From assembly GCF_028453695.1 (NCBI RefSeq), contig NC_135778.1, forward strand, positions 31,795,214-31,859,213: a stretch of DNA of 64,000 nt. The letters are read 5' to 3'. The notes under the pieces are model-generated. The model was given only the letters and a program-made list of their open reading frames with translations, made no database searches and had not been told where the DNA came from. Below are positions 50,247 through 63,618 of this stretch, in pieces; within the stretch, counting starts at the first letter, position 1, and every line of letters begins with the position of its first letter. Source of the stretch: Augochlora pura (lineage: Eukaryota > Arthropoda > Insecta > Hymenoptera > Halictidae). Made by a program: the position numbers and the translations under genes.

Positions 50247-51372
50247 GGGATGGAACAGAAAACTAATGAGTGATTTTTAAACGTTCTTCAAATGCAAAAG
50301 GCACCGCAAAGATTTTCATGATTATCGCTTTCTAAGAACAATAATGTATCGTGAAAATGAACAGTCATATTCTCTTGGTAATATAATAAAAATTACTTGG
50401 TACATGTCATTTTATACAAATATTCTTTCACATATTTTTTTCCTTTTCTTATTGTATCTATAATCACCAATCTCCCATATAATTTGTCAGTGACAGCAAA
50501 GTCGCCGACTTAAGTACTTATGAAATTGAGATATGCTATTGTATATGATTGGTAGAGATTATTAAAATACATAATCTATATTAAAGTTTTCTCTGGTTGT
50601 ATGTAAAGTTTACAACGTATCCTGATGAATTTTATTCCTATCGATATTATCGTAAAGTGAAAATAATAACTAATTATTCCACATACATTGCAACGTTACA
50701 AATGGTAGAAACATATTAAAAATATTTCCTTTTTCTTCGTGGATTTAATTGACGATATAAAACCGCTAAGTCAGCCAGAAATACTACGGTCATTTCTCTA
50801 ATCTGTTTTCGAACTCTGAGGATGCTACTTCTGAGATAAAATATATCCTATCTTTGGTCCAAAATGTCTAATAAAGTATCTCAACTTCGTACTTTCACGC
50901 AAATGCCTCACAAAAACATACAATATCCCCTAGCATTTGTAAACCTTTATTGGATTAAAATTACGAAAAATTTTGTAAAAATTATTCGTTCTAAACGTAC
51001 ACAAAATAAAATGTTTCTTGTCAAATTTCTTTCTATAATAATTAACACCACTTATGCACGAGATATAGGTCAACATGATGCGAATGTGTGTATGCGAGTG
51101 TTTACGTGTATTAAAATACAAAAACGACACAAGAAAATTTATTTGTTCTAGTCAGCTCATCTTCTCAGCTTTTAAAATATCAATTTTCAATTGTCGTTAG
51201 CGTATTAAAATATATTTATATGTATGTGTGTGAGTCTGAGTATTTATTTTCTTCGTATATTTTCTATTCAACGTAGCTGTTATAAAATTAAACAACGATG
51301 TACATTTGGCAGGAATGTTTAATATTCTTTTTCCTCATTGTTTACGGTATACTCAGGGTCAGAGTTGAGCGG

Positions 51373-51378
51373 TTTATT
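51373..51378 (-). terminator. TMEM184C polyadenylation signal
   Basis: AATAAA on the minus strand about 0.6 kb after the TMEM184C stop. Another is at 51243-51248. Confidence 0.45.
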
Positions 51379-51983
51379 AATCTCCTGGATAAATAGCACA
51401 AGGTCTAATGGCGGTTGATCGAAATGTAAGCAATTATGTAATTTTGTAGAGTTAATCAATTTGTTTGCAAAATATGTTTAACTCTGTCCTGCCGAGTATT
51501 GCCAGAGGTCGATAACCAGCGATAATTAGCGCAACACGTTTATAAATAGGACTGTACCGATATATTGTTCTAAATATAAACATTATTATATACAATTATT
51601 TGGTAGTACATCATTTTGGTAACATGAAGGCGCGATGATGCTTGTCCGCAAATCAAGAGGAAAAAAGCGTATTCGTAAAATGGACGAGGTAAGACGATAC
51701 TTACTGTCAGCCACTGACGTATCGTGTATCAAATCCTTAATTCGTATATGTGTTACACGTTGTCTCCCGTGATGAGCATGTGGTGGCGATTAGGACAATG
51801 ACAATTTGTACAGTATACGTTGTGGGAGGGATGGGGATGCTCGTTGCAAAACTAGACTTCTTTGTTTCAATCGTACAATACACCAATGATACAGGATGAT
51901 CTTGGACAAAAGTTCCAAACAAGATGACGTCTTGGAGTTCTCGCTCTCGAGCCCAAAAAGTAGAAGAAAATATCACCGTTGAG

Positions 51984-54834
51984 TTACGTTTTCACTGCGT
52001 TGCTGCTATCCTGCACATCTGGAACTGCTTCAACGCCATCGTTCTGTCCAATCTCAGCCGTATTGTATCCAGAAAAGGAACACGCAGGTGCACTTCTGGC
52101 CGCAATCACTGGAGCGTCAGGTAAAAGCGATGTACGTTCCGTGGCGCTACCCCACGCTTGTTGATAAGCACTGCGACCACGTATCCTGCGACTCAATGAA
52201 GATCCTACCACACCAAGGTGCTCTTTTATATCATTGTGTACGTCCGAGACGTCCCACATGGCCCTACAAATAATACGACCAATAATATCTTGCTTTTGAT
52301 ACAAGCGATATTCATTGTTTACAAATGTCTGTACGAAAAATTTGTCCTACAATTGTGATTGTTATTACCTGAATGCATCCCACCATGCTTGACCTTGTGC
52401 TAAATTTACAAAAGGTTTGTAAGAAAAGCTATAGTGATGAGCAACCGCAGCCAGGAACATCTCAATGCAAATTAGAAAATCCTGCAGTTTCGACGATATA
52501 TTCCTGATATCGTCCATATCGCTTGTGTGAAATATACTTGATATGACATCGAAGTATACCAACAACGAAACAATTACACCTTGGCTGTAACATAAGGACA
52601 AGTTATAGCAGGTTGATCTTGTGCATTGATGCCAGGGATAACTTATTGAACTTACGAAAAGGAGAAGAATACAACTGCTTTAATACACAAGAACTTGCCG
52701 ACCGGCTTCATAGGCTTCAAAGCTTCTGCGTTGGCGCGGTAAAAAAGCACCAGACAGTACATAGCTACGAATTGCGATAAGTTATTTACAGCTATCATAT
52801 AAGGAAACGCAACGTCCGTTCTGAATTCTCCTTCTCCGTACACTCCATTAAGCTCGCAAATACTGAAAAATTTCAAGTATTATCTGTATATATCATGTAC
52901 TTCGAATATGCAGAGTGAGTCGCAAGAAAGAGAACACCTAACAGTAACATCGACAGTAGAACCTCGATTATTCCAATTAATCTTAACAATGATGTCAAAC
53001 AGAAAATTCATTTAGATCATCATGTTTGCATCATGCAACAATACAGCTTTGTACAGATTTGTTTTCAGTTTCAATTTCAGAGAAGATATTTAGACGTTCT
53101 GTTTGTCGCGACTTATTCTGTACGTATAGTACAGTAAGATAATTACAATGATATTAATGTCGATATAGGCCTAACAGCAGTGTACTGCAATATTCCGTGC
53201 TTGCACATATGTACAAACTCCCTTCCCATTTCCCAGTCAGGTAAACAACACAATGGGAACATATGATGTACTTGAGGAGAAATTTCCAGTCTGTGTTCTA
53301 ACTGACGCTCCGCGTTCAAATAGGCCAATAAATACATCATAAAATTGTATATTACATAAGCCTCGTAACACTCCCTTAAACTGTCCACATATATGCTCCC
53401 TTCTGGGTAAACCAGACCAAGCCACTGTAAAAGATGCAAAACAGTTTATTTATTTTATTAATATTTACAATAAATAATATCATAGTTTGTGGAAGATAAT
53501 GCTGCATACTTACAGCATTCACTGCATATATTGGTACCATCCATAATATCCTGAAATAAATAGGAAAACTCGATCAATAATGGGTAATTATTATATTAAT
53601 AATTAAAAGATGGTAATGACATAATCAATCATAATTATAATTGACAAAAATTCTTATTGCGCCGTTCGAGAATTGAATCAATAGTCACGGGATTTCGGAA
53701 CACCCGGTACATGAAAGTTAGATCGATATCAGTATGTATAAGAAATAGTCTAGAACCTAGACGATTGCGTAGCGATAAATCGGAAGTACTTAAAAATAGA
53801 TACTTTGCAATATTAACATTTAACAGTTTTGAAAAGATGGAAAACTGTAAGTGTTAATATATTAAAGGAATCTTCAATTTTACAAGTATATGGAATTAAT
53901 AAAAATATATTTTACTGCAAACTAAAATTTTTTCGTAAAAAGAATGATACTAATTGTCAATTGTGATTCTGAACTACTCATCAGGTTCTATATATCATTT
54001 ACTCAAGAAAGTGAACTTTGATTTGTTACTCTCTCAATCATGATAGTCCTCATATTATTTCTTCCATTTTAATATTCTAGAGAACAATGATTTTAATTGT
54101 TAAATACTAACTATAATGCTAAAATCAAGTTTGTTCATTAATCCACAACGTGTTTTAGTATTTTTATACCAATGCTATAATTCAATAATGCTATGAAAAA
54201 ATGATATTGAACCTTTATAATTTTGATAAAATTTAGATATACTTCAAAAAATAGATTTATTCACTCGTGATCTTTAGTTATATCTGTATCTCTTTCCATT
54301 TATATCAAAAGTCAATCAATAAAGTTTGTTTACCTTCAGGGTCTAAAACACACATGTGTGTGATTAAGATTTAAATGTACATAATTTACATAAACAAGCA
54401 TTCCGGTATAAAATAAAATTGACCTTTTCTTTTTATTTTATTCATGCAAAAAATAGTTCATTGCTTAGAGTCGTATAATATATTACACATATGCGTGCGT
54501 TCATTGACCAATTACAGGAACGTACTATTTTAATTTTTTGAAGATAAACATTTATTGTGTTAAACAGCACAAAACAATCGACTCACCTGATTATATATTT
54601 CTGCAACCTGGGTTGTGTATAATAAATCATGTGTTGCACAATTTCATAAAAAGCAATCGGTAATGCAAGCAATACGAATGCACCACCAACCAATGCTCCC
54701 TGATCCTGCTTCTGGAAGCCATTCTTAATAGAGTTCGCCAACAAAATTGGAACAATAATAATAATAAGAAGTGCATAAAGACAAGTCAGAACTGGTAAAA
54801 TCCATAGTCTCCAGCGGCGACAAACAGAAGCCAT
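51984..54834 (-). CDS. TMEM184C: TMEM184C-like multipass membrane protein (421 aa)
   Basis: Member of the TMEM184/organic-solute-transporter-alpha family. Its biochemical activity is not established, and family members act in endosomal or plasma membranes. Exons in coding order: 54834-54587, 53550-53514, 53424-53147, 52862-52656, 52584-52369 and 52263-51984, with phases 2, 0, 2, 2, 2. The start MASVCRRWRLW was chosen because it aligns with the human N-terminus and the only longer frame opens with GTG. Hydrophobic segments: LWILPVLTCLYALLIIII, ALVGGAFVLLALPIAFY, ILWMVPIYAVNAW, AYVIYNFMMYLLAYL, GILQYTAVRPISTLIS, MIAVNNLSQFVAMYCLVLFY, a helix around KAVVFFS and the following LLVYFDVI, and LQDFLICIEMFLAAVAHHY. 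The ECYEAYVIYNF and CIEMFLAA motifs are family signatures. The tail (AMWDVSDVHNDIKEH...) is soluble. Human TMEM184C has 438 residues. Confidence 0.93.
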
Positions 54835-55361
54835 CACTTTGAAGGATTTAGAAGGGAATGAAAATATCACATAATTTTCTAGTCGATTCACTCGAACTTC
54901 TGGAAGAATAGTAAATGTAACACATCAGACAAGTGCATCTCGACAACATCGTCTGTCTGCAGCAGTTAGGTTATGCGAACCTAACTAATGTTCCTTGACT
55001 TGGCGGCTAAACAGGCGAGTTCGAACAACGTTTCCATTGAATGTAAACTGTTCAGCGTCAACAGGTTTATTTCACTATTCCTCACACGGCAATGGCAACG
55101 ACGATGTAAACATGGTACAGCACGTAACGTAGTATTAAAAAAGTCATAACAACCTTGTCGTGCACGATGAATTGACGATGAACCGACGAGTCAGCTGACG
55201 ATGACAGTACCGAAGGGGGGAAGCCACCCGTAGATACTCCCCCCCTTTTGCGTCCTCAATTACGTGATCCGCGGGATTATTAATTTTCATTCGATTTCAT
55301 TTATTTGGTAGGATCATCGACAAGCTTTTGCTAGATTTCTTCAATGTTGTGCAATTGTGTT

Positions 55362-55406
55362 CTGTTACAATTGGAATCGGTCTTACACCAAAAGTAAAAT
55401 GACTTA
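55362..55406 (+). repeat. Dispersed direct repeat, copy 1
   Basis: Begins CTGTTACAATTGGAATCGG and ends AAAGTAAAATGACTTA. It matches 56197-56240 at both ends with a diverged middle. Confidence 0.7.
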
Positions 55407-56196
55407 CAGTCGAGGAGTAAGTGGACACACTCTGCAACAGTACTATAAGACAATTTTTATTAAATGGGCAAATCGAACGGTGTAGGCACGGTGTAGACAA
55501 ATTTCGATCGAAATATTGAACATGTAATATTAGTAGTAATAATGAATTCGTCCTATCGTTCATTTATATGAAATATCACAAAGAAAAAATTAAGATTAAG
55601 TGAAGTGAACGCGATTAATATGTTTCAAAGAACGAAAATTATTCGTTGATAACAGTTTTCAAAATATTTGGTAGAAATTCTGTTTTGTTTAACCATTTCA
55701 AATGTAACATCAATTCCATTTTAAGAAATGCATTTGATCATCGCAAAACAACAATTTTTTGGGAAGATGGAGCCATTTTAATGCATGCATCGAAATCTGC
55801 AATGCTAGTACGGTGGATAACAAATATAGAGTTTGAGGCATTTAACAAAAACACCAATAACCTGCCGCCACAAAGAAACGCGATTATGCTTTGTAAATCA
55901 ACGAACTCGCTCATGTAAAAAATGTGAGATCCGTCGATTTAAATAATTATAGAAAATTGCTAGGGAATGCTGGCTAACACAGTGCATTCTAAAGAGTTAG
56001 TTTTAATGTCGTGAAATTAAAAATGTGACTTCTAGAAAAGTGAAAATATTTAAGACAGAAAACAATTAATACATCGATCTATTATATTCGAAGGATTGTA
56101 AGAGGTTATATCAAAAATGAAAATGATTGTATAGTAAAAATAAGTATTGCATTAAGTTTTTACAAAACAATTATGTTTTATAGCAAAAGTGACATT

Positions 56197-56240
56197 CTAT
56201 TACAATTGGAATCGATTAAATTCGAAAGTAAAATGACTTA
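56197..56240 (+). repeat. Dispersed direct repeat, copy 2
   Basis: Begins CTATTACAATTGGAATCG and ends AAAGTAAAATGACTTA, in the same orientation as copy 1 and 835 bases away. Confidence 0.7.
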
Positions 56241-57213
56241 TGTAATATGTATTACGTAAAAGGCACTTTTTACTCGGATTTCATTAGCAAGTTGTCATTA
56301 CAGACCTATCTTTAGCAATGTAATTTATACAATATTAAAATTGCACAAGTGTAAATGCGATTTTGACACTTTACAGTAATTACTGCATTGAACTCTGCTC
56401 CCGGGCCTATCAACAGGAAAAATTCAAAAGCTCCCTGCAAGTTTCACGAAATTTAAACGAAATCATTTACACGAAAGTAGTTACGCTGTTCAACCATGCG
56501 TGTAAAAAAACGATTGAAATACTTTATGATAATGATGAAAAACGAAAATACTTCAAGCAGAAAATTGGAATTAGAATGAAAATTCTAGTGTTTTTCGAAG
56601 TCTTATGTTGTCGTCAACAAGTTATCTGTGAAGGCGGCGAGGGAAGGGAACATCCGTTCTAATGGCGTCAAGACCCAAGCACTGTTGTCACATTTTGTCC
56701 TACAGTGTTTCAATATTTTGCTTTGTTTATGTCGCTCGAGTTTCGGGAAAAGAAGACAAGGAATCCGTTTGGGCTTACGGAGGTTAGTACAAGGAGATCA
56801 GAGAACACCGTTTTTTTCCGGAAGAACGTGAATCAAGCCATGAGAGAAATTTTCTAAGAGCTCCGGGTGCAGTGACCTTGATTCCGCTGTCATCTCTAAA
56901 GTACGCGAACGCGGGAATTTTGAACTATGATGTCGGCTTCATCTGCAGAGAATTCATTTCAAACCCATTACGAAATGATAATGATTTTTGTTTTTACTTT
57001 ATGTTTGTTGATTTAGTCGTATAATCCTATTTAACCATGTCATATAATTTCAGTTATTTTGGGAACATAAGTTGTGTGTGACTTGAAATGTTCCTTCAAA
57101 AGTCTAGGTACAACAGCATTGTCATTTTCAGGCTCAAACAGTTAGCTGTTACAAATGGAAAGGAAATATTCGTAGAAGACACTTTGTCCTGTCAGCAGCA
57201 AAAGCAATTAATT

Positions 57214-59622
57214 ATGGAAGTCACAACAGAAGAGAGCCAAACTGTGCTGCTGGAAGGAATGGAAGGTACACAATATATCACCATACAAAGGGCTGATGGA
57301 GAATCTCTGGGCAAGAGTGTGCCACTTTTAACTTTGAATGGAGAGTTAATCTCTGAAGGAATGGTCGTTGATATGATCAATGCTGGTGTTGGAACAGACT
57401 ATGCTACTGCAACACAATATTATGAAGCAGATGATCTATTACAGCATGAATTAACAGAGGTAATTATTTGAATTTCTTACATCTATGAAATAGGTAATGA
57501 GTTCCAATTATTTCTATAGGAAGATCGCAGATTGGCAGCAGCTCTGGTCGCAGTTCAGTTGCAGCAACAACAGAAGCAGCAGCAACTTCATAGTCAGTCT
57601 CAACATGATGATTCAACATTACCAGATGTTTCTCATTTAGAGACTCTAACACCTGTTAATACTTATTCCATTCAAACTGTAACACAGTCAAATGGTCCAC
57701 CAGTATACCCAACTTTACAACCTTTTAAACGAATATCGCATAATGTGAAACAAGAATTCATAAATGTGAAGAGCGAATATGACCTTGATGTGTCTGCAGA
57801 AAGTAGCGAAGACACTGTAGCAACTTCTGGACCAAAGAGGTCTTTACCTCACAAAAAGAGGATTCCTCGTAAATTGAAGCAGCAGACCAAAAAGAGCTCT
57901 GCAAAGAAAGATAGCAACAAGGCAAATATGAATGCTACAAAAGCAGAATCAACTGGAGATGTGCAAACTCATGTATTTAAGTGTGAGCTGTGTAGCTCTA
58001 GGTTTAGCAGTCAATTAAAATTTTTTGAGCATCTAAAGGTAATTGGTGTTCAAATTTAGTTTTAATTTATTGTAATTAAGATCTATTGTAATGAAATATC
58101 ATTTATATGTACAAGGTGCATTATGAGCCTGTGAAGCAGGAAACCAGAATAGCACAAGCGACAAATACCAATATTACAATATCTGTACCAGAGTCTGTAC
58201 AGAATCTACAGAACACTGTAATTGAAGAGTTCAGTGAACCAGAAGATCTCATGGAAGGCATTCGAGGTGTTGGTAAGAGTACAGTAGTTTGACAAATATT
58301 AATTTTCTATATGCTTTACTTGACACGATTTTCAATATTTGCAGTGGAAGAAACTGGTGCTCATATAGATGATGATACAGAATCTCCCCTATCTACCGTA
58401 AATAATGAATCACCATTGTGGACTATTACAAATGTTACAGAGCATGTACATAGGGACCATGTAAAACCGTCGACTGTTAATGAGCAGGATTTACATGAAA
58501 AAGAAAAGACTGACATTCCACAGACATCGAAAAAGAAGAAAATTTTCAAAGCCCGGAAATCTAGTGTGTATATTTACTGACTTATGTGTACTTTTCAGAG
58601 CACAGCATTTAAAAAAGGGTGTTTGTTTTTATAGGTGATGAATTAACATGTCCTCAATGTGATCGGTCATTCCACCATAAAAATAGTTTAGTGTATCATA
58701 TGCGGTCTCACAGTGGGGAACGGCCGCATCAGTGTGAAGTCTGTGGTAAAAGCTTTTTCGCGGCGAGCGCATTAAAGGTATTTGAGATAAAATGTTGAAT
58801 ATTAATGTTTAACAGTATTATATAGATGTAGTTTATATATTTATTAATCAAGTTGTTGTCATTATAGGTGCACAAACGGCTTCATAGTGGCGACAAGCCT
58901 TACAAATGCGAAGAATGCGGTCGACATTTCCGTCAATGGGGAGACTTGAAATACCATTCAACAAGCATTCACTCGGAACAGAAACAGTACCAATGCGAAT
59001 ACTGTGGGAAAGACTTTGCCAGAAAATATTCCTTAATTGTTCACAGGAGAATCCATACTGGCGAGAAGAATTATCGATGCGAATACTGTAACAAAACGTT
59101 CAGAGCGAGTAGTTACCTACAAAATCATCGACGCATACATACTGGGGAGAAACCACATCCATGTACAGTCTGTGGGAAGCCTTTCAGAGTGCGAAGTGAT
59201 ATGAAGAGACATATGCACACACATTCTAGAAATAGACCTGAAGGGAGGTCCTTGAGCAGGGTGATTACGGTGAAAAACATAGAAGACGAAAATGACAAGA
59301 AAGCGCAAGCAAAAACGATCCAAGATCTTGTTAGAGATCTGAAACTAGAAGTGGAAGCTAACGGCGTCGTGGAAATTATCCCGCCAGATGATAATCCTGA
59401 AAGTATCTTACCACATTCGGGAGGGCAGACTTTAGAATACACAGTAACAACTACTTCAGATGCTAATCCAGAGAGAGATCCATTGGAAGCGGTTGTACGT
59501 ACTACTGATAACATGTAAGTGATTTACAAATTTACGTTATATTTTTTTAAAACACAGGGAACATATATGACAATTGATTTTGCTTGTATCATTACTATTA
59601 CAGGCAGTACTTCTTTATGTAA
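57214..59622 (+). CDS. C2H2 zinc-finger protein with seven fingers (about 649 aa)
   Basis: Probably a sequence-specific nuclear DNA-binding regulator. I do not recognise the orthologue. Exons: 57214-57459, 57520-58038, 58116-58272, 58345-58563, 58635-58777, 58868-59514 and 59604-59622. The N-terminal 80 residues (MEVTTEESQTVLLEGMEG...) are acidic, followed by a Gln-rich stretch (57556-57600) and a Lys-rich basic block. Fingers: FKCELC..HLKVHY (split by an intron), LTCPQC, HQCEVC, YKCEEC, YQCEYC, YRCEYC and HPCTVC. The last six form one array with SGERP, SGDKP, TGEKN and TGEKP linkers. If the final donor (AACAT|GTAAGT) is not used, the frame ends TTDNM at 59518 (644 aa); spliced, it ends NMQYFFM. 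An ATG at 57088 could add 42 residues but lies upstream of a good acceptor at 57131, so I prefer 57214. Confidence 0.88.
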
Positions 59623-60173
59623 CACTTGTTGGGAGTAAAGCCGGAAGTTGTTTTTGTACCATAGTGCACTATCATGTGTTTGGAATAATGTGAAATATAA
59701 TCTGTGAAATATCTATTTTATAAACATGAAGCTTTGACATTACGTACCTTCGTAAATGACTAATTGAAGTGCTACTCATCGATTCACTGCCTATGTAATG
59801 TGCATAGTGTACTTTCCAGTTTCTCTGCGGTATACTCTTTAAGAAAGCACTTTGAGACTGTTTTTAGCAAGAAATTACGGAAAGTACGAAACTAAAGGGA
59901 AATCCTACAAAACATATATCAATTCATCCGCATAAATATGAATATATATATATAAATATGCATATATACACACACATATATAAATATATATATTGTACTA
60001 TAATTAACAGTAATACAAAATAACATTGTACATGTACATTTTTAAGTCTAGGTAAGTTAGCCGTTTATATCGCGAATCGTCGTTGAAAAATATATTTTTT
60101 ACGTAAAGACATTTATAGAAACATCGTGGTCCACTTTTATTGCATTCACCATAAAAATATTTGTAGATCAGTC
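59623..60173. other. Convergent 3' region, zinc-finger gene and BBS7
   Basis: AT-rich, including a TA/CA microsatellite at about 59938-59995. No canonical plus-strand AATAAA was found for the zinc-finger gene in this interval, so its transcript may use a variant signal or overlap BBS7. Confidence 0.5.
60136..60141 (-). terminator. BBS7 polyadenylation signal
   Basis: Minus-strand AATAAA only 33 bases past the BBS7 stop codon, which implies a very short 3'UTR. Confidence 0.6.
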
Positions 60174-63100
60174 TTAGGTAATTGAAGTAGCTGAAGATGG
60201 TACAGGTGTTGTGGTACTTGTATCTATGAAAACTTGTAACAGCTGAGCCATTTCTCTAGTTTCGAGTGCTGCACTAAGTTTTTCGGCAGCATCTTTGCTA
60301 CTAATTCTGAAATGTTACAGAATGTAGAGTGGTGCAATTTATTAAATGTTTTTACCTCTTTGTAGAATGAAATTTTAAAATCGACTCCGATCTTTTAATA
60401 TGTGAACATATTAGAGATTAAAGATTTTTGTTTCATAAAGAATGTTCATCAAATAATGTATTCATTATTCATAATACGTTAAAAATTGTGTTCCTAATTT
60501 TTTTAATTATAATTTATCGTATAGCTAGGGAAAATAAATGAACAATATTTTATACATGGATTAGAAAAAATATGATACTGATTAGATAAATGAGAGAAAT
60601 CAAAAAATAAACGGCAAGCAAAATTGAAATGAAAGAGTTTATTAATTGTAACACAGCAGTGAAATATCATTTTGTTTATATAATTACCTGCGAGATCGTT
60701 TAGCTCTTTCCCAATCAACGTAAAGGTCAGTAATCACTCCATGCAATCTCCCCAAAATTTCATTATCTTTCGCCATTTGTGATTTAATCTCTGTTTCCTT
60801 TTGCAGTAATTCTTGATACTCTAAACTCAGATTTTCTTTTGGATTCTCCTTCAATTCCCATTCCTCAAGCGCATTTAAAATTTTTACCTTTGTCGTCAGG
60901 TCATAAGCAAGGTTCAAACGTGGGAGGACCAATTCCAGTACTCTGGATATACTACCTTCTGCAATACCTATAAAAGTATCCTATATTGTACTTTACGTGA
61001 TTGTGATAAAAGGTTTAATGGCAACAGAATACCATACCGCAAAACACATCTAATTTAATTTTCCTCTTTGTTGCTTCTCTGGTCAGTATGTCTCTCAGTA
61101 TTATAATGCTCGATATATTCTCCCCCAAAAAGATTGCATTTCCTTTTCTGAAAATTATAAACATGAGAAACTCAGCAAAGTCGTAGTATGGAAGAAATCT
61201 TACTTATAAGTGCATTTGAGAGTTGTGCCCACGAAAGATGAGATGTATGTTAAAGTTGCTTCACCATCTTGTAAGTGTGGCCTTTCAGGTACATTGGGTA
61301 ATGTCAAAGAAAGCCAGGCATGCATCTGGAGCAGATCAGTATACAATTAATAAAAATTAAAATGAAAAATGTATTTATGAAAATACCTCAGCCACTGTAA
61401 AGCTTCCAATCAATTTTAATTCATTAAAAGGTCCAGTAGAAGATATTGGACTTTCATCTTCGAATTGTCTTGAGTGAAGTGAAAGGGCGCATATGGGTAT
61501 TGATATTTTACGACAACACTTTGGCTGTACCTACAATTTAAAATATGTATTCAAGTTCATCCAAGTCAATAGGGCATTGTACACATAATATTGTACCTGT
61601 GAAGTTACATAGATTTGCAAGGTACCTGACTGTCCTTCAATAGTTCTTATTCTCATTTCAAGGTGATTAATATTTACCTGTTAATATAATAATTACTATA
61701 AAGGTACTCTACAAGTTTGATAAATCAGTGAGTTACTTCTACCATCTTTACTCACTTGACAACGGTAGGTAGCAAGAACAAAATTACCATCCCTTGGATT
61801 ACAGGCAGAAAGACTCACAACTGCACTATTACTTTCAACATCTAACAATTCTATCGGGGTGTCTGACTGCACCAAAATATTATCAATAGGAGTATCAAGT
61901 TCTATGGAAAGCGAATACGATGCATCTTCTTTGTTCAAAACCATTCTAGAAACAATTCATTTAAATTTTATTTCTCTGAAAGATACGTGTATGAATAATG
62001 AATATGTTACCTATGATTCACTGATAAAATTAATGGTGCTAGCGGATCAACCGTAAAATTTGCTGCTTCTTTCTCTTCATTAAGTTTGTCTTGTAATTGT
62101 TGAATTTCTGCTTTCAATTTTATTATCCCCTCGTTTTGATCAACTTCTAGAAGTCCAGGGGATCTGGTAGTCAAGCCAAATATTCGTCCTGAGTAAGTGG
62201 TCACCAGGACTTCTGGACATCCTGCAGCTCCAATTATTCCACCTCCCACCGAACTGATGCTTTCACTGGCATTCTGGAAGATATTATTAACAATGTCTGT
62301 TATAATATTGTTACGGCGATTTAGATATGATGTGTATACCTACGTAACGGTACCGAAGGGATGGTAATGACTCCTCATCAGGGAAAGTATACACATCGAC
62401 AGTACCATCCTGCCTACCAATCAGTATATCCAAACCATCTTGCAATTCGTACGTATCTAATGCAGTGACCTCGGAGCCAGTCACATTTAGTAGCCAAGTA
62501 ATCCTCAATGTTTTATTACCCTGAAGAATGAGTAATCCCACTCTACCATCCATTGTTCCAAGTAGAACTTTATCTTTGGATTCAAGCTCACCTTCTCTGT
62601 AAAACCATAAGAATCACTGTTAAAAAATGAATTAAAATAAGTTGTACAACATAAGGTACCTGTATAGAGATAACACTGTGGGTATGCTTGGTAGTCTAAG
62701 AACTGCTGGAATCTTTGTGCCATGAAGGACACGTACCTGAAAGACATTGAATTCATTGAGATCAATTTAGATGATTTATTTTTAGTAATTTGATTACCTA
62801 CTGCGCAATCTCCGCAAGCAAGAAGAGCATAAACTGTTGCACCATCAGTTTGTAGAAGAAGCACATCATACAAGGTTTCACCTGCTAGGTAAGAATCAGC
62901 ATCCTTGCAATCATGGTATCTGTGATAAAGATCTCTGGCACATGCAGCGAGATCGGGTCCAAGCACGTACCTATGAGAGTATATCAAATTTATAAAATGC
63001 ATCTGTTACAATCTTTGTAATAAGATGTGAAGCACTAACATTGCTGAAATAGGATCTATAAGATTTGTATCAAAATCTAAAAACAGCTTTCCTTTTTTTG

Positions 63101-63440
63101 TATATCCTTTCACCGTATTTTCATGGGCAATATAAATCTTATCATGTCCTGTGCCTCCCAGGACCAGTTTGTTGATCTTTGGTCCTGGCAAGGATTTAAA
63201 CGCCACCTGCAGCTCTCCTTTCTTTATGCCTACAATGAAAGTTTCATTTATGAAACAATTGTGAAGACTCAGTCAGATAAATACAACAAGAAATTTACTA
63301 TATATATGTAACACTCCATCATGATCACCGACAGCAAACTTTTGAGTCTGCCTATTGTCTGATAGAGGGAAGATTTTCGTCGTGCCTCTGGATGTGACAC
63401 CCACAGCTGCATAGTCAACTCTAGACAGTGGCAGAGTCAT
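60174..63440 (-). CDS. BBS7: BBS7, BBSome subunit (717 aa)
   Basis: Part of the BBSome, the coat-like complex that moves membrane proteins in cilia; in insects, cilia occur in sensory neurons and sperm. Exons in coding order: 63440-63299, 63229-63040, 62970-62802, 62736-62660, 62596-62344, 62273-62011, 61945-61756, 61677-61597, 61530-61387, 61325-61204, 61147-61038, 60967-60688 and 60306-60174; all phases agree and the length matches human BBS7 (715). The N-terminus (SRVDYAAVGVTS, then KFAVGDHDGVL) starts a beta-propeller (about 1-320) with TFPDEES and VTTYSGRIFGLTT motifs. A coiled coil follows (about 324-348), then the GAE-like region (LNKEDASYSL..IDNILVQSD..ELLDV), the platform (FLGENISSIIILRDIL, TKRKIKLDV) and a C-terminal helical part (ITDLYVDWERAKR). 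The donor at 62802 (GCA|GTAGGT) was chosen over GTAG|GTAATC because only it keeps the frame. Confidence 0.95.
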
Positions 63441-63618
63441 GTTGAGAATCAAACTTGGGTGTCAATATAAATCATCAAATTTTTAAAAAATCAAATTAAA
63501 ACTGGAGAAATACTATATATCATTGTCTTATCTAACAATTAATAGAATTCCACACTCTTCGTTTTGTTTCAGTAATACTGGAGTACAACATTTTCGGTGC
63601 ACATGCGCGACGATCAAT

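Larger units (their letters stand above)
49717..51983. other. Convergent 3' region between Opa1 and TMEM184C
   Basis: No coding exon is visible on either strand. It contains the 3'UTRs of two convergent genes: plus-strand AATAAA at 50209 and 50241 for Opa1, and minus-strand AATAAA at 51373-51378 and 51243-51248 for TMEM184C. Overlapping 3' ends cannot be excluded. Confidence 0.6.
54835..57213. other. Divergent intergenic region, TMEM184C and zinc-finger gene
   Basis: Presumably holds both promoters. The part at 54900-55260 is richer in CpG than its surroundings and lies just upstream of TMEM184C. A 44-45-base direct repeat sits at 55362 and 56197. 5'UTR of the zinc-finger gene probably begins after the acceptor TTTTCAG at 57131. 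Open frames at 55646-55918 and 56363-56662 show no recognisable protein features. Confidence 0.55.

Noticed and set aside
55646..55918. Open frame of 90 residues upstream of the zinc-finger gene
   Set aside because: No domain, AT-rich codon use and no splice-compatible neighbours.
62798..62802. BBS7 donor GTAG|GTAATC
   Set aside because: It would put the next exon out of frame; GCA|GTAGGT four bases earlier preserves the BBS7 reading.
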